Numbered from the stretch's first letter, positions 23,554 through 32,349 are shown. The stretch: DNA of 64,000 bases from Streptomyces sp. NBC_00461 (GCF_036013935.1 NZ_CP107902.1:4249001-4313000); one strand, 5' to 3'. Translations and numbers: made by a program. The notes: generated from the letters alone by a model not told the origin.

Positions 23554-26150
23554 TTAACGGCTTTGACGGCGACCATCGAGTCGGCCCACCAGTAGGTGCA
23601 GTCACTCGGCGGCGCGAGATCGCGCACCACCTCCACCGAGAACGAGGAGAAATGCCTGAGCAAGCTGCGCTGGTGGGAGCGTCCGACGGTGTCGATCTCG
23701 TTGGTGTAGTAGGAGAAGACGCCTCCGGTCCGAAGATGGGCGGCGGCCGCCTCGAAGAAGCTCTCCGCGTAGTTAGTGCTGTGCACGACCGTGTCGCGAT
23801 ACTCGCGCTCGTTGGTCGGATAGGTGTCGAAGAAGATCGCGTCGAACTGTGCGAGCTGGTCGATCGCCTCGTCCCAGAACCCGCGAACCAGCCGGATGTC
23901 GCGGTCCGGGTAGCCTTCGCGCCACCGTTCGAAGGCGACGATGACGTCTTCGTTCGGCTCGATGACCGTGTGGGAAGCTGCTCCGAACTCCTGGATGAAG
24001 GTGGCCGAGATTCCCATGCCGAAGCCCACCTCCAGCACGTGCCCTCGGCTCTCGGTGACGTGGGCCGCCATCGCCCGCATCAGCGGGCGCTCCCAGTCCT
24101 GCATGACCTCCTGGCCCTCGATGACCAGCTGCGAGGGCGTGTACCGAGCTCCGCTCCGATCCCAGGACCCGTTGATGACAGGTCGGTCGACACCGCGTGT
24201 CTGCGACGCGACGAGCCGGTCCAGATGCTCCAGATCCGACTGGAATTCGCTGAGAGAACGTTCCAGCGTCCAGGTGCGACGGTGACCAATCGGCGTCCCG
24301 AGAAATTTTGGATCGCTGACCGAGACCGTCACGTCGAACGCTGCGGAACGCGTCTTGAAGGTCTCCTTGGCGGCGGGACGGGCAGAGTCGCGCCGTACCA
24401 GGTCCTCCACGAGCTCCGTGAGATCCGACAGACGGCTGTGCTCCATGAGTTGACGCAGCGGAACCCGGACCCCGAACACCGTGCCGATTCGCGCACTGAG
24501 ACGTGCGATCTTCAGCGAATCGCCACCGAGATCGAAGAAATCATCTGTCCCAGTGGCCGGGGCAGTGCCCAGCAGCGACTCCCAGATGTCCGAGAGCTCG
24601 GCTTCGGTGCGAGAGAAGGACCGGGCCCCCTTCGGGTCGGCGACGATAGGCCCGGCAGCGGGCAGCGCCGCCCGGTCGACCTTGCCCCCAGGCGTGAACG
24701 GCAGCGCGTCGAGCGTTGCCCACTTCGCCGGGACCATGTGGTCCGGGAGCCGCTTCCGGAGGTCCTCGGCGAGCTCCCGCACATCCACCTCTCCCACGAC
24801 GTAAGCCGTGATCGCGACCTCGTCGCGGTCCTTTTCGGCCTGAGCGTGAGCCGCGCGAACGCCCGGATGAGTACGCAGAGCGTGCTCCACCTCGCCGAGC
24901 TCGACCCGGAAACCACGGATCTTGACCTGGCCGTCCCGTCTGCCGTGAAACTCAAGACCGCCATCCGACCGCCTGCGGACCATGTCCCCAGTCCGATACA
25001 TGCGTGTACCGGAGTCACCCGCGAACGGGTCGTGCAGGAAGCGGGCGGCGGTCTCCTCGGCACGGTTCAGATAGCCGGCGGCGACTCGCGGCCCGGATAT
25101 GAACAGTTCCCCGACAGCACCGTCCTCGACGGGGTGCAGCTGTTCGTCCAGCACATGGACACGGGTTCCGGGGAGCGGCGACCCGATCGGGACCGACGCT
25201 GACGGGTTCTTCCCCTCAGCCATCGCCGGAGTGACCGGGTACACGGTGGCGGTGATCGTGCCCTCAGTGGGCCCGTAGCAGCAGATGACATCCGCCGGAA
25301 CGTCCTTGGCGAACCACTCTTGGAGGTCCCCGTAGCGGATGACGTCATTGCCGATGTTCAGCAGCCGCAGGGTGCGCAGCCGGGGATCGCGGCGTTCGAC
25401 ATGGGCGAGCGTCTCGCGGAGGTAGGCCGGAGAGATGTCAACCACCGTGATGCCCAGCTCCGCGATCTTGTCGGGGATCTCCTGCGGCATCCAGAAATCG
25501 GCGTCGGGCAGGACAAGCGTGGCCCCGCTGAGGACCGCGAGGCCGACCTGCTCGAGTGACACGTCGAAGACCGGGCCTGCCAGCATCAGGATCCGATCGC
25601 CTGAGCTGCAGCCGTAGGCGTCCCGGACCCTCGTCAGGTGGTGGAGGAACGCCTCGTGGCTGACCATCACGCCTTTTGGCGTACCGGTTGAGCCAGAAGT
25701 GTGGATGACGTAGGCGAGATCACGCGTATCAGGCGCCGCCGCCGCGAACGCCGACAGACGTTCAATGCTCAGGCCTCGACCAATGAGAACGTGGACCTGT
25801 GCGGCTTCAACGATCGACTGCCTGCGCTCGGCCGGCTGGTCCGGATCGATCGGGACGTGGGTCCCGCCGGCCCGGAAGATTGCCAGGAGCGCCACGAAGT
25901 GGTCGATCGAGCGCGGGATCTCCACCGCGACCCGCGCTCGATGCGCGACGCCCAGGTCTCGCAAACGGATCGCGAGCTGCGTCGCCTGTTCGTCGAGCTC
26001 GGCGTAGGTCAGCACGGCATCGCCATGCTGGATGGCCGGCGCGTCGGGTGTGAGCAAAGCGTACTTCGCCAGGTGGTCAGCGAGGGTCCTGGGGACCGGC
26101 TGCCCCGGGCCGTCCAGGGGTGGTGCGCCACGCCGATCAGCGTCTGCCAT
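23550..26150 (-). CDS. NRPS A-PCP protein fused to a guanidino N-methyltransferase-like domain
   Basis: Product of 866 residues (ATG at 26150). The adenylation domain has A3 HTSGSTGTPKGV, A5 CYGPTEGTIT, A7 YRTGD, A8 GQVKIRGFRVELGEVE and A10 PFTPGGKVDR. The PCP is DDFFDLGGDSL (Ser about 543). The binding-pocket residues I read are D-V-E-D-L-I-C-I-T-K; two acidic residues point to a basic substrate such as Arg. From about 610 the protein matches guanidinoacetate methyltransferase: EVMQDWERPLMRAMA, VLEVGFGMGISA (SAM site), FFDTYP and PPSDCTYWWA. No condensation or thioesterase domain. It opens the minus-strand block 1 operon and carries regulator-type palindromes about 170 bases upstream. Confidence 0.88.
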   Translation of the reverse strand: MADADRRGAPPLDGPGQPVPRTLADHLAKYALLTPDAPAIQHGDAVLTYAELDEQATQLAIRLRDLGVAHRARVAVEIPRSIDHFVALLAIFRAGGTHVPIDPDQPAERRQSIVEAAQVHVLIGRGLSIERLSAFAAAAPDTRDLAYVIHTSGSTGTPKGVMVSHEAFLHHLTRVRDAYGCSSGDRILMLAGPVFDVSLEQVGLAVLSGATLVLPDADFWMPQEIPDKIAELGITVVDISPAYLRETLAHVERRDPRLRTLRLLNIGNDVIRYGDLQEWFAKDVPADVICCYGPTEGTITATVYPVTPAMAEGKNPSASVPIGSPLPGTRVHVLDEQLHPVEDGAVGELFISGPRVAAGYLNRAEETAARFLHDPFAGDSGTRMYRTGDMVRRRSDGGLEFHGRRDGQVKIRGFRVELGEVEHALRTHPGVRAAHAQAEKDRDEVAITAYVVGEVDVRELAEDLRKRLPDHMVPAKWATLDALPFTPGGKVDRAALPAAGPIVADPKGARSFSRTEAELSDIWESLLGTAPATGTDDFFDLGGDSLKIARLSARIGTVFGVRVPLRQLMEHSRLSDLTELVEDLVRRDSARPAAKETFKTRSAAFDVTVSVSDPKFLGTPIGHRRTWTLERSLSEFQSDLEHLDRLVASQTRGVDRPVINGSWDRSGARYTPSQLVIEGQEVMQDWERPLMRAMAAHVTESRGHVLEVGFGMGISATFIQEFGAASHTVIEPNEDVIVAFERWREGYPDRDIRLVRGFWDEAIDQLAQFDAIFFDTYPTNEREYRDTVVHSTNYAESFFEAAAAHLRTGGVFSYYTNEIDTVGRSHQRSLLRHFSSFSVEVVRDLAPPSDCTYWWADSMVAVKAVK

Positions 26151-26314
26151 CGTCCGGTGCTCCACGTGTGCATGAAGGGCTGACAATCGAGACCCTCCTC
26201 CGTATCTCCTGTGGTCCAGCGGCAGCGGTCGAGCCCTGCCACAGTTGCGCTTCAGCCGAAAGGAGCCCCCGCCGCATAGCTGGGAGATCCTCGGCACTGA
26301 GACGATGTTGCTGC

Positions 26315-26344
26315 AGTTGACAAAACGATGTCAACTCTTGACAA
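26315..26344. promoter_or_regulatory. Regulator palindromes upstream of the NRPS gene
   Basis: Two overlapping dyads: AGTTGACA-N6-TGTCAACT (26315-26336) and TGTCAACTCTTGACA (26329-26343, perfect 15-mer). The second is almost identical to TTGTCAACTCTTGGCAA at 31766 in block 2. Likely operator for the XRE-TPR regulators and control point of the block 1 operon. Confidence 0.6.
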
Positions 26345-26379
26345 CTTCTCTTGCCTAAAATGTGCCTGGAGGGCAACTT

Positions 26380-26650
26380 GCCGTCGATCGCGACGAAGAC
26401 CTCTTCCGGGTTCCATCCGCCCCCGGGCCACGGGCGGCATCGGCGCAGCCGGCTCGCGTACTCCTGGCCGAACTCGGCGCACCAGCGGCGGACGGTCTCG
26501 CAGGAGACCTCGATGCCGCGCTCGGGCATCAGCTGCTCGACCTCGCGACAGGAGGGCGGGAAGCGGAAGTCACAGCCGCACGCAGTGGAGATGATCTCCA
26601 CCGGGTAGCGGTCGCCCTTGTGCGACGGCGCTGCGGACTCCGCGGCCAGA
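26380..26650 (-). mobile_element. IS6-family transposase N-terminal remnant
   Basis: The strand reads HKGDRYPVEIISTACGCDFR, FPPSCREVEQLMPERGIEVS, CETVRRWCAEFGQEYASRLR and GWNPEEVFVAIDGKL. This is the characteristic IS6 beginning (HRYPVE-IS ... FRFPLSFREVEELMxERG ... ETVRRWCxKFG ... WHLDEVFI) up to the first catalytic Asp region. The rest of the DDE domain is gone. It lies between the NRPS promoter and the regulator gene and may have separated them. Confidence 0.7.
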
Positions 26651-26726
26651 CGCTCCCGAGACGATCAACATCAAGATCATCTCGCGGGTCCGGCTCAACG
26701 TGACAGCGCCTCAGCCGGGCCTCGGC

Positions 26727-26795
26727 TCAGGTGGCGAAGTGCAGATCGCCCCCGGCGAGGAGGGTCCCTGTGGCGAGATTACGAAGCTTCACCAC
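26727..26795 (-). CDS. Tiny ORF resembling a truncated signal peptide
   Basis: A GTG at 26795 with AGGA about 7 bases upstream opens VVKLRNLATGTLLAGGDLHF and stops after 22 codons. The start (basic residues then TGTLLAG) looks like the n- and h-regions of an exported peptide, then breaks off. It occupies the place, divergent from the XRE regulator and beside its operator, where a partner peptide gene would be expected by analogy with block 2. It may be a remnant of one, or chance. Confidence 0.25.
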   Translation of the reverse strand: MVKLRNLATGTLLAGGDLHFAT

Positions 26796-26861
26796 TGCGT
26801 GTCCTAAAGTAGTGGGTACAGACCCCTTAGCACGTCTGTGGTGCCAGAAATTTCCAACATC

Positions 26862-26877
26862 TTGCCAAATCTGGCAA
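26862..26877. promoter_or_regulatory. Palindrome upstream of XRE-TPR regulator 1
   Basis: TTGCCAAATCTGGCAA is a perfect 6+4+6 inverted repeat 72 bases before the chosen start of the regulator gene. It matches half-sites of the block 2 operators (TTGCCAA), consistent with autoregulation. Confidence 0.6.
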
Positions 26878-26948
26878 CGATGTGGTGAGTTCCGAGTGAT
26901 CTGACACAGCCGCCCTGCACGTACGTGAATCGATCTGACGAGTGGAAC

Positions 26949-28169
26949 GTGGAATCTCTGAAGCAGCCCGACTTCGGGCGCCGCCTCAAGCAACTGAGAA
27001 CCGAGCGACACCTGTCGCAGGCGGCCCTTGCCGGTGAAGGCGTGTCGCCGGGATATCTCTCCCGCCTGGAATCCGGCGCCAGGCCGCCCACCGCGCAGGT
27101 GGTCGCCTACATCGCCCAGCGACTGAACATCACTGTGGAGGAGCTCTCAGGAGAGCCCAGTGAAGTCAGTTCGCTTGCACGGGCACTCATTTCCGCGACC
27201 TCTGCGGGGTCGGACGCGGCAGTGAAGGCATTGGCGGACCAGGGGGCCCTCGACCCCGAGGAGGACCCGCTACTTCGCGCCCAGGCTCTTTGGCTACTGG
27301 CTGATGTGTCAGGACGGACTGGATGCCGAGAAGAGGAACAGGACTATCTGGAGCGCCTCGTCTCACTCAGTGATGACCTGGGGCTCGATGACCTGAGATC
27401 CCGAGCCCGGTCCCGACTGGGCCGCTCCCTCCGGGCGACAGGAGCGATGCGTCGGGCAAGGGAGATCGCAACAGGGGCCTTGGAGATCGCTCGCGGAACG
27501 CCGCTGGACGCGCCCGAGACCGCCGGTGCCCTGATTACGATGATCTCCATCGAGGCCGAGGACGGGCAGCTCACTGCTGCCCTGTCCTACGCGGACGAAT
27601 TGCGCAAGCTCGTCCCGAATGACAGGCCCGACCTGCGGGTCGAGGCACTGTGGGCGTCGGCAACCGTCCGGGTGCGGCTGGGCGACTACGCGACCGCGGA
27701 GCGGCACCTGGAAGAAGTGCTGCAGCTGCTCACCACTCACCACGATCCGAATCTCTGGCTCCGCGCCAGGCTCGCGACCGCCTCCCTGTTTCTGCAACTG
27801 TCTCCGCCCAACACCGAGATGGCGCGCCGCCGGCTTATTGAGGTCTCCAACGCGGTCGAGATCACCGGAAGCCCCCTGTACCGCCAGGAGATGGAGCTTC
27901 TCTTTGGCTACCTGGCCTACCACGAAGGCCGGTTGACCGACGCCAGGGCGGCCTACCAAGCCCTTCACGACTCCACGCTGTTGCTTACATACCGTGATAA
28001 AGCGCGATTGGCGGCGCTCGACGGCCTACTCCTCATCAGTGAAGGAAAGACCACAGAAGGTACAGAGACTCTCGAGCGAGTGGCGTCGAGCGCCCGTGAC
28101 GAGGGCAGCTTGGATCTCGCCGCCGACACCTGGCGCCTCTTGGCCAAGGCGCTGGTAGGACTCCGTTAG
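26949..28169 (+). CDS. XRE-family HTH regulator with TPR sensor domain (block 1)
   Basis: Product of 406 residues. The N-terminal XRE helix-turn-helix (FGRRLKQLRTERHLSQAALA, GVSPGYLSRLESGARPPTAQ) is followed by about 330 residues of TPR-like helical hairpins with repeated ALWxxAxVRxRxGDYATAERH-type units. This architecture is that of the RRNPP regulators, whose TPR groove binds small peptides. It is a full-length paralogue of the regulator at 30429-31694. The GTG at 26949 was chosen by alignment with that paralogue (VESLKQPDFG against MLEQPEFG); a GTG at 26925 is the alternative. Confidence 0.85.
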   Translation: MESLKQPDFGRRLKQLRTERHLSQAALAGEGVSPGYLSRLESGARPPTAQVVAYIAQRLNITVEELSGEPSEVSSLARALISATSAGSDAAVKALADQGALDPEEDPLLRAQALWLLADVSGRTGCREEEQDYLERLVSLSDDLGLDDLRSRARSRLGRSLRATGAMRRAREIATGALEIARGTPLDAPETAGALITMISIEAEDGQLTAALSYADELRKLVPNDRPDLRVEALWASATVRVRLGDYATAERHLEEVLQLLTTHHDPNLWLRARLATASLFLQLSPPNTEMARRRLIEVSNAVEITGSPLYRQEMELLFGYLAYHEGRLTDARAAYQALHDSTLLLTYRDKARLAALDGLLLISEGKTTEGTETLERVASSARDEGSLDLAADTWRLLAKALVGLR

Positions 28170-28356
28170 GTCGAAGCGGATCTTGCTGGGGGGTGTCTGG
28201 CCCGGGGCCGGCCGCTGCCCGGTGGAGATCATTGCGCCCCCGGGAGCGGTGGGCCCAGGTCTGCGCCGTGCCCTGGTGCATCCCCAGGTCCCGCGCGACC
28301 TCCGCCGTCGCGATTCCGCGAAGACGGGGGCACGCACGTCCGGGACGGCTCGGGGA
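28170..28356. other. Boundary between the two blocks; possible transposase-HTH scrap
   Basis: No intact gene. The minus strand contains RGIATAEVARDLGMHQGTAQ, which looks like a transposase helix-turn-helix (AxVARDLGVHxxTVxxW) and could be insertion-sequence debris between block 1 and block 2. Confidence 0.3.
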
Positions 28357-30429
28357 TCAGCTCGGTACGACGCCGAAGTGGCGGCGGGCCATCGTCACGG
28401 CGAGGTCCTGCACGGCGTACGCGGTCAGGTAGTAGGCCTGGGGCGAGGTGTCGGCGGACAGACTCAAAATGAACTCGGCCTCACGGTCCTCATCGGGCGC
28501 GACGCGGATCCTGTGCAGTGCGGGCTCCACCGCGCAGTCGGCGCGCAGGTAGCGCGGAACGTAAACGCCGAGGCGCAGCGGGCCGGTGCGGGCGCCGCGA
28601 ACCACCAGCCGTACCCGGAGGGTGCCGCCCTGGGGCGCCTCGTCGTCGGCGTGGATCAGCACCGTTGGCGCGCCGGGCAGGCGCAAGGAGACGTCCCCGC
28701 AGCGCGGGCAGATGACGCACTCGGTGTCGAGCGCGGTGGGCACCAGGGCCCTGCGGGTGTACCGCTCGGCGGGCCGACCGCAGTGGCACAGCACCTGCGC
28801 CGTGGAGGACGTGTCGAGACGACTGCGGTCGCCGAAGTGGGCCGGGTAGTCGCTGAGCTCGTTCTCCGGGTCCTCGGCGATCCGTGCAGCTATGGCCTGG
28901 TCCAGGGACTGCAGATCGTCCAGGAGGCTGCGCATCGTGCCAGTCTGGTCACGGACCGCCAGTGAGCGGCGGGTGACCAGTCCCTCGACCTTGGCGGCGA
29001 GCTTGCCCAGCCGGGGACGCAGCGGGTTGTTGGGGGGCAGCAGCCCGCCGGCGAGGTAGGCGGTGAGGCGGGCTGAGGTGGTGAGGAGCAGCGGCTCGGG
29101 GTCCACGGACGGCGGCTCGGGTATGGGGCCCGCGTCGTCGGCGGCCATGCCGAAGTGGAGGTAGGCGGGGAAGGGCTGGGCGGTGGAGATGCCGGCGTTC
29201 AGGCTCGGGGCGGAGGGAGCTCCGGAGAGGGCGGCGTCCATCCAGACCCGGTTCTCCACGCGGTCGGAGTCATGGATGGTGACCGCGGCGACAACGTCCT
29301 TGGCGGTGCCGTCGATCGCGTTGAGCATCAGCTGGTACTTCGGGTCGTAGATGGCCGCGTCGGCGAAGGGAGCGTTGTTGCACGAGCTCAGGACGATCTC
29401 GGCGGCGCGGACCTCGCGCAGCTGGATCAGCTTGTCCATGGGCTTGTAGCAGGTGGGGCCGTAGGCGCAGGCCGGACCGAGAAGCCCTGGGGCACGCGGG
29501 GCGGTCTCGTTCAGGCCGCACACGGTGAAGTCGGCGAGGTTGAGCGAGTCGTCCTTGCCGTGGCCCTGGAAGAAGATGCGCCTCCAGCGGGCGCCGAGGA
29601 TTTCGGTTTTGACGTCCTCGCTCTCCACGTCGCGTTCGTCACGCAGGTGGATGCCCGCCGGGGCCAGGGGGCGGTCGGTGGAGGTGTACATGCCCAGCTG
29701 CTGGACGTCCACGGCGATGCGGGCGTACTGCTTGGCGGTGAACCAGGCGAGGGACGCAGCGTCACGGCCGGTGAGGAAGGTGATCGACACGTCGGCGCGG
29801 TGGGCGGCAGCCAGCAGGGCGGCCCACAGCGGGTCGAGGGTGAAGTGCTCGTACAGGCCGGCGATCACCAGGGAACGCGCGGGGGCGGGTCCGGCTGCGC
29901 CCGAAGTACCCCCGTCCCGGCTCCCCTTGAGCATGTCGCCGTCCTTCGCCGTGCCCCCGACGCCAGGCCCGTCCGCCGGGCCGACACCCAGACGGCTCTC
30001 CGCCACTCCCGTGGTCCGAGGCCCGTCCGTGGTGGTGCCATCGCCAGGACCCTCCCCCTCGTCCGGCGCTACGCGTCGCGCGCCGGGTTCATCGAAGAGC
30101 GCGGCTGTGAGTTCCTTCTCGTCGAGCCACTCCTCGGCCAGCGGTGCGATCAGTGCCGCGAGCCCGGCGGGCAGGGTGCCGGGGCTCAGCAGGATGCCGC
30201 GTGCGTGGGGGGGCGGGCGGCGCACCCCCGCGTACACCGTGGCTGCGCGCCCGACGGAGGCGATGAGGTCCGGGCGGCCACCGGTCCACACCGGGACGGT
30301 CGCGGGCGAGGGGTCGGTGAGGAACTGCTCGACGGCCGCGGTGTACGTGGCCGGGTCGTCCACCGCCAGGAAGGGGGAGGAGGCCGGGACCGCCGTCCCG
30401 TCGGCGTCAGCGTGGAGCGCGGACTGCAT
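28357..30429 (-). CDS. Caspase-fold (CHAT-like) protein with C-terminal zinc ribbon
   Basis: Product of 690 residues. The core has the His-Cys dyad arrangement of caspase/CHAT proteases: RRIFFQGHGKDDSLNL (H about 288) and EIVLSSCNNAPF (C about 349), each after a hydrophobic strand. A low-complexity Gly/Asp-rich linker (about 120-180) precedes it. Near the C-terminus CHCGRP ... CVICPRCGD (about 546-580) forms a zinc ribbon, followed by a beta-rich tail. Its ATG overlaps the stop of the XRE-TPR regulator by one base (TGATG), so the two are translationally coupled. Protease activity and substrate are inferred, not shown; cleavage of a signal peptide, a cluster protein or a defence role are options. 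Confidence 0.6.
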   Translation of the reverse strand: MQSALHADADGTAVPASSPFLAVDDPATYTAAVEQFLTDPSPATVPVWTGGRPDLIASVGRAATVYAGVRRPPPHARGILLSPGTLPAGLAALIAPLAEEWLDEKELTAALFDEPGARRVAPDEGEGPGDGTTTDGPRTTGVAESRLGVGPADGPGVGGTAKDGDMLKGSRDGGTSGAAGPAPARSLVIAGLYEHFTLDPLWAALLAAAHRADVSITFLTGRDAASLAWFTAKQYARIAVDVQQLGMYTSTDRPLAPAGIHLRDERDVESEDVKTEILGARWRRIFFQGHGKDDSLNLADFTVCGLNETAPRAPGLLGPACAYGPTCYKPMDKLIQLREVRAAEIVLSSCNNAPFADAAIYDPKYQLMLNAIDGTAKDVVAAVTIHDSDRVENRVWMDAALSGAPSAPSLNAGISTAQPFPAYLHFGMAADDAGPIPEPPSVDPEPLLLTTSARLTAYLAGGLLPPNNPLRPRLGKLAAKVEGLVTRRSLAVRDQTGTMRSLLDDLQSLDQAIAARIAEDPENELSDYPAHFGDRSRLDTSSTAQVLCHCGRPAERYTRRALVPTALDTECVICPRCGDVSLRLPGAPTVLIHADDEAPQGGTLRVRLVVRGARTGPLRLGVYVPRYLRADCAVEPALHRIRVAPDEDREAEFILSLSADTSPQAYYLTAYAVQDLAVTMARRHFGVVPS

Positions 30430-31694
30430 CAGCGGGTGACTCCTTCGTGGAGGTTCGAGGGCTCGCGGAGGCTGGGGGCGGCCTGCCTCTCCGAGGCCCA
30501 GGCCAGGGTCTCGGCCAGCGTGCGCCAGATCTCAGAGGCCAGGTGGACGTTGGAGGCGCTCTGGGCCTCCTGGGCGAGTTCCTCGATACGGCGGACGCCG
30601 GCTTCGCGGTCGCCCTCAAGGATGCGGATCTGGTGGGCGAGGACCTCAAGCCGGATCCGGTCGCGGAAGGTCAGCTGCGGCAGGGCGTCCGTGAGCTGTT
30701 CGCACAGCCCCTTGGCCTGCACCAAGTCCCGTTGGTGAAAGGCGAGATGGGCCTTGATGACGAGAAGCTCCTGGCGGTGCAGCGGGCCTCCGAAGAGACC
30801 CACGGCGCGTTCGGCCTCGGCCAGCCACTGTTGGGCCTCGGTCACCCGGCGCGGGGTCATCTGCAGGTACAGGGAAGAGGCGGCCAGCCGCAGCCGCAGC
30901 ATCAGGTCGTCGTGGCTGGGCAGTTCGGTCAGGGCCCGCTGCAACAGCTCGGCGGCGCCCGGGTAGTCACCCTGGCGGATGCGTACGTTGGCGGCCGACC
31001 ACAGGGCCTCGGCACGCAGCACGGGGGGCAGGACGTCGATCGGTTCCAGCAGCTGGTCGGCGAGCCGGCGCGCCTCCGTGATCAGGCCCGACTCCGCCGC
31101 GACAGAGACGAGTACCAGTTGGGCGCGGATGGTGTCCGCCACTGGGACGGCCCCGTTGTCGGCGGTACCGAGGGCGGTCTGGGCGACGGCGCGGGCCTCG
31201 TCGATGTCACCGACGGCACGCAAGCAGCGGGCGAGGAGAGTGCGGGAGCGCACCTGGAGGGTGGACACCCCGAGGCGGTCGCTCAGCTCAATGAGTTCGC
31301 GTGCCGCGGCGAGTTCGTCCTGGCGCTTGCCCTGCTTGGCGTGCAGCTGGGCCAGCTTCCACAGGGACAGCCAGCGCAAGGAGAGATCCTCGCCGCTCCC
31401 TGCCTGGACGGCCTCGCCGAGCAGCCGTATGGCGTCGTCGGTGTCGTCCGAGGAGCTGGCGGAGGCGAGGGCCTGACCCAGCAGCGAGGTGTGGGTGCCC
31501 TGGAAGACGGACGCGGGCACGCCCAGTCGCCGGGTGAGGTGGTCGAGCACCTTGGCGGTCGGGCGCCGGGCCCCGGACTCCAGGCGTGACAGATACGCGG
31601 TGGACATGCCCCCCTCGGCAACCTCGGCCTGGGACAGGCCCCGCTCCTGTCTGAGGGTCTTCAATAGCTGTCCGAACTCGGGTTGTTCGAGCAC
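30429..31694 (-). CDS. XRE-family HTH regulator with TPR sensor domain (block 2)
   Basis: Product of 421 residues: HTH FGQLLKTLRQERGLSQAEVA, GMSTAYLSRLESGARRPTAK, then TPR-type repeats (LWSAANVRIRQGDYPGAAEL, LAASSLYLQM and others). It is paralogous to the block 1 regulator throughout. It is followed, with a one-base overlap, by the caspase-fold gene. A 37-base dyad lies 62 bases upstream of its ATG and an exported small peptide is encoded 450 bases upstream on the same strand, so a peptide ligand is a reasonable hypothesis. Confidence 0.87.
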   Translation of the reverse strand: MLEQPEFGQLLKTLRQERGLSQAEVAEGGMSTAYLSRLESGARRPTAKVLDHLTRRLGVPASVFQGTHTSLLGQALASASSSDDTDDAIRLLGEAVQAGSGEDLSLRWLSLWKLAQLHAKQGKRQDELAAARELIELSDRLGVSTLQVRSRTLLARCLRAVGDIDEARAVAQTALGTADNGAVPVADTIRAQLVLVSVAAESGLITEARRLADQLLEPIDVLPPVLRAEALWSAANVRIRQGDYPGAAELLQRALTELPSHDDLMLRLRLAASSLYLQMTPRRVTEAQQWLAEAERAVGLFGGPLHRQELLVIKAHLAFHQRDLVQAKGLCEQLTDALPQLTFRDRIRLEVLAHQIRILEGDREAGVRRIEELAQEAQSASNVHLASEIWRTLAETLAWASERQAAPSLREPSNLHEGVTR

Positions 31695-31755
31695 TTAGCC
31701 ATCCCTGCCATCCCTGAGCCTGTTGCCCCCGTGAACGGAACCATATTCAGTGCGG

Positions 31756-31792
31756 GACACAGGGTTGTCAACTCTTGGCAACCCTGTGTCCG
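31756..31792. promoter_or_regulatory. Large operator palindrome upstream of regulator 2
   Basis: GGACACAGGGTTGTCAA and TTGGCAACCCTGTGTCC are nearly perfect inverted arms around CTC. The inner 17-mer TTGTCAACTCTTGGCAA (31766-31782) is almost the same as the one upstream of the block 1 NRPS gene. Best candidate site for autoregulation by the XRE-TPR protein. Confidence 0.7.
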
Positions 31793-32145
31793 GCGAGGGG
31801 ACGGCGACCCGGCAAACCGGGCCTGGCACCGGGACCGCGGACTTCGCAAGCCCCGCCCGGACACCGCTTCCGCCCGGCGTGGGACGCCGCACGGCGGCCC
31901 GCCGGTCCCAGGCCGGAACGCAGAGCGGTCCGTCGCGGCGAGCGGGGGCCGGCCGCGGATGTCCGGCGCCCGTCGTCGGGGCACGAGCAGTAACCCCGGC
32001 CGCCCACGACGCAGGCCACAGCCCGCCGCACTGGACGCTCCGCGCAGGTCAGCCCGTCACCGCAGATGCCGTACAGGTCAAGGCCGGTCGCAGCGGCCCG
32101 TACCGCACCGGGCGCAAACCCTCTCAGCGATCGGGCGCCCGCAGG
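31793..32145. other. Intergenic stretch without a recognised gene
   Basis: About 350 GC-rich bases between the regulator operator and the small peptide gene. Frames on both strands lack recognisable motifs. Confidence 0.4.
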
Positions 32146-32349
32146 TTACGGCCAGTCGATGGGGTTCGCCACGGCGGCCGTAGCGGACTGCACGCGGACG
32201 TCGTGCGCGCCGTGAAGCGGCCAGTCGATCCTCGCGTGCGCGGCCTGCACCGTACGGCCCTCGGTGCCGACGTGGACGGCGGCCGCCCCGAGTGCGAGGA
32301 CGGCGGCCGACAGAACGGCGGTGGTGGTGCGACGACGGGCGATCTTCAT
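32146..32349 (-). CDS. Small exported peptide with two IDWP motifs (candidate signalling peptide)
   Basis: Product of 67 residues. ATG at 32349 preceded by GGGGGAAG at ideal distance. MKIARRRTTTAVLSAAVLAL then GAAA is a clear Sec signal (basic n-region, hydrophobic core). The mature part of about 40 residues contains HARIDWPLHG and ends exactly with NPIDWP, so the tetrapeptide IDWP occurs twice, once at the extreme C-terminus. Small exported pre-peptides with the active peptide at the C-terminus are typical partners of TPR-type regulators. Operators lie about 140 bases upstream. Not recognised as a known family. Confidence 0.6.
   Translation of the reverse strand: MKIARRRTTTAVLSAAVLALGAAAVHVGTEGRTVQAAHARIDWPLHGAHDVRVQSATAAVANPIDWP

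Noticed and set aside
23535..25202. A long plus-strand frame (555 codons) opposite the NRPS gene
   Set aside because: It is the antisense shadow of a well-supported A-PCP-methyltransferase and shows no protein motifs; long antisense frames are expected at this GC content.
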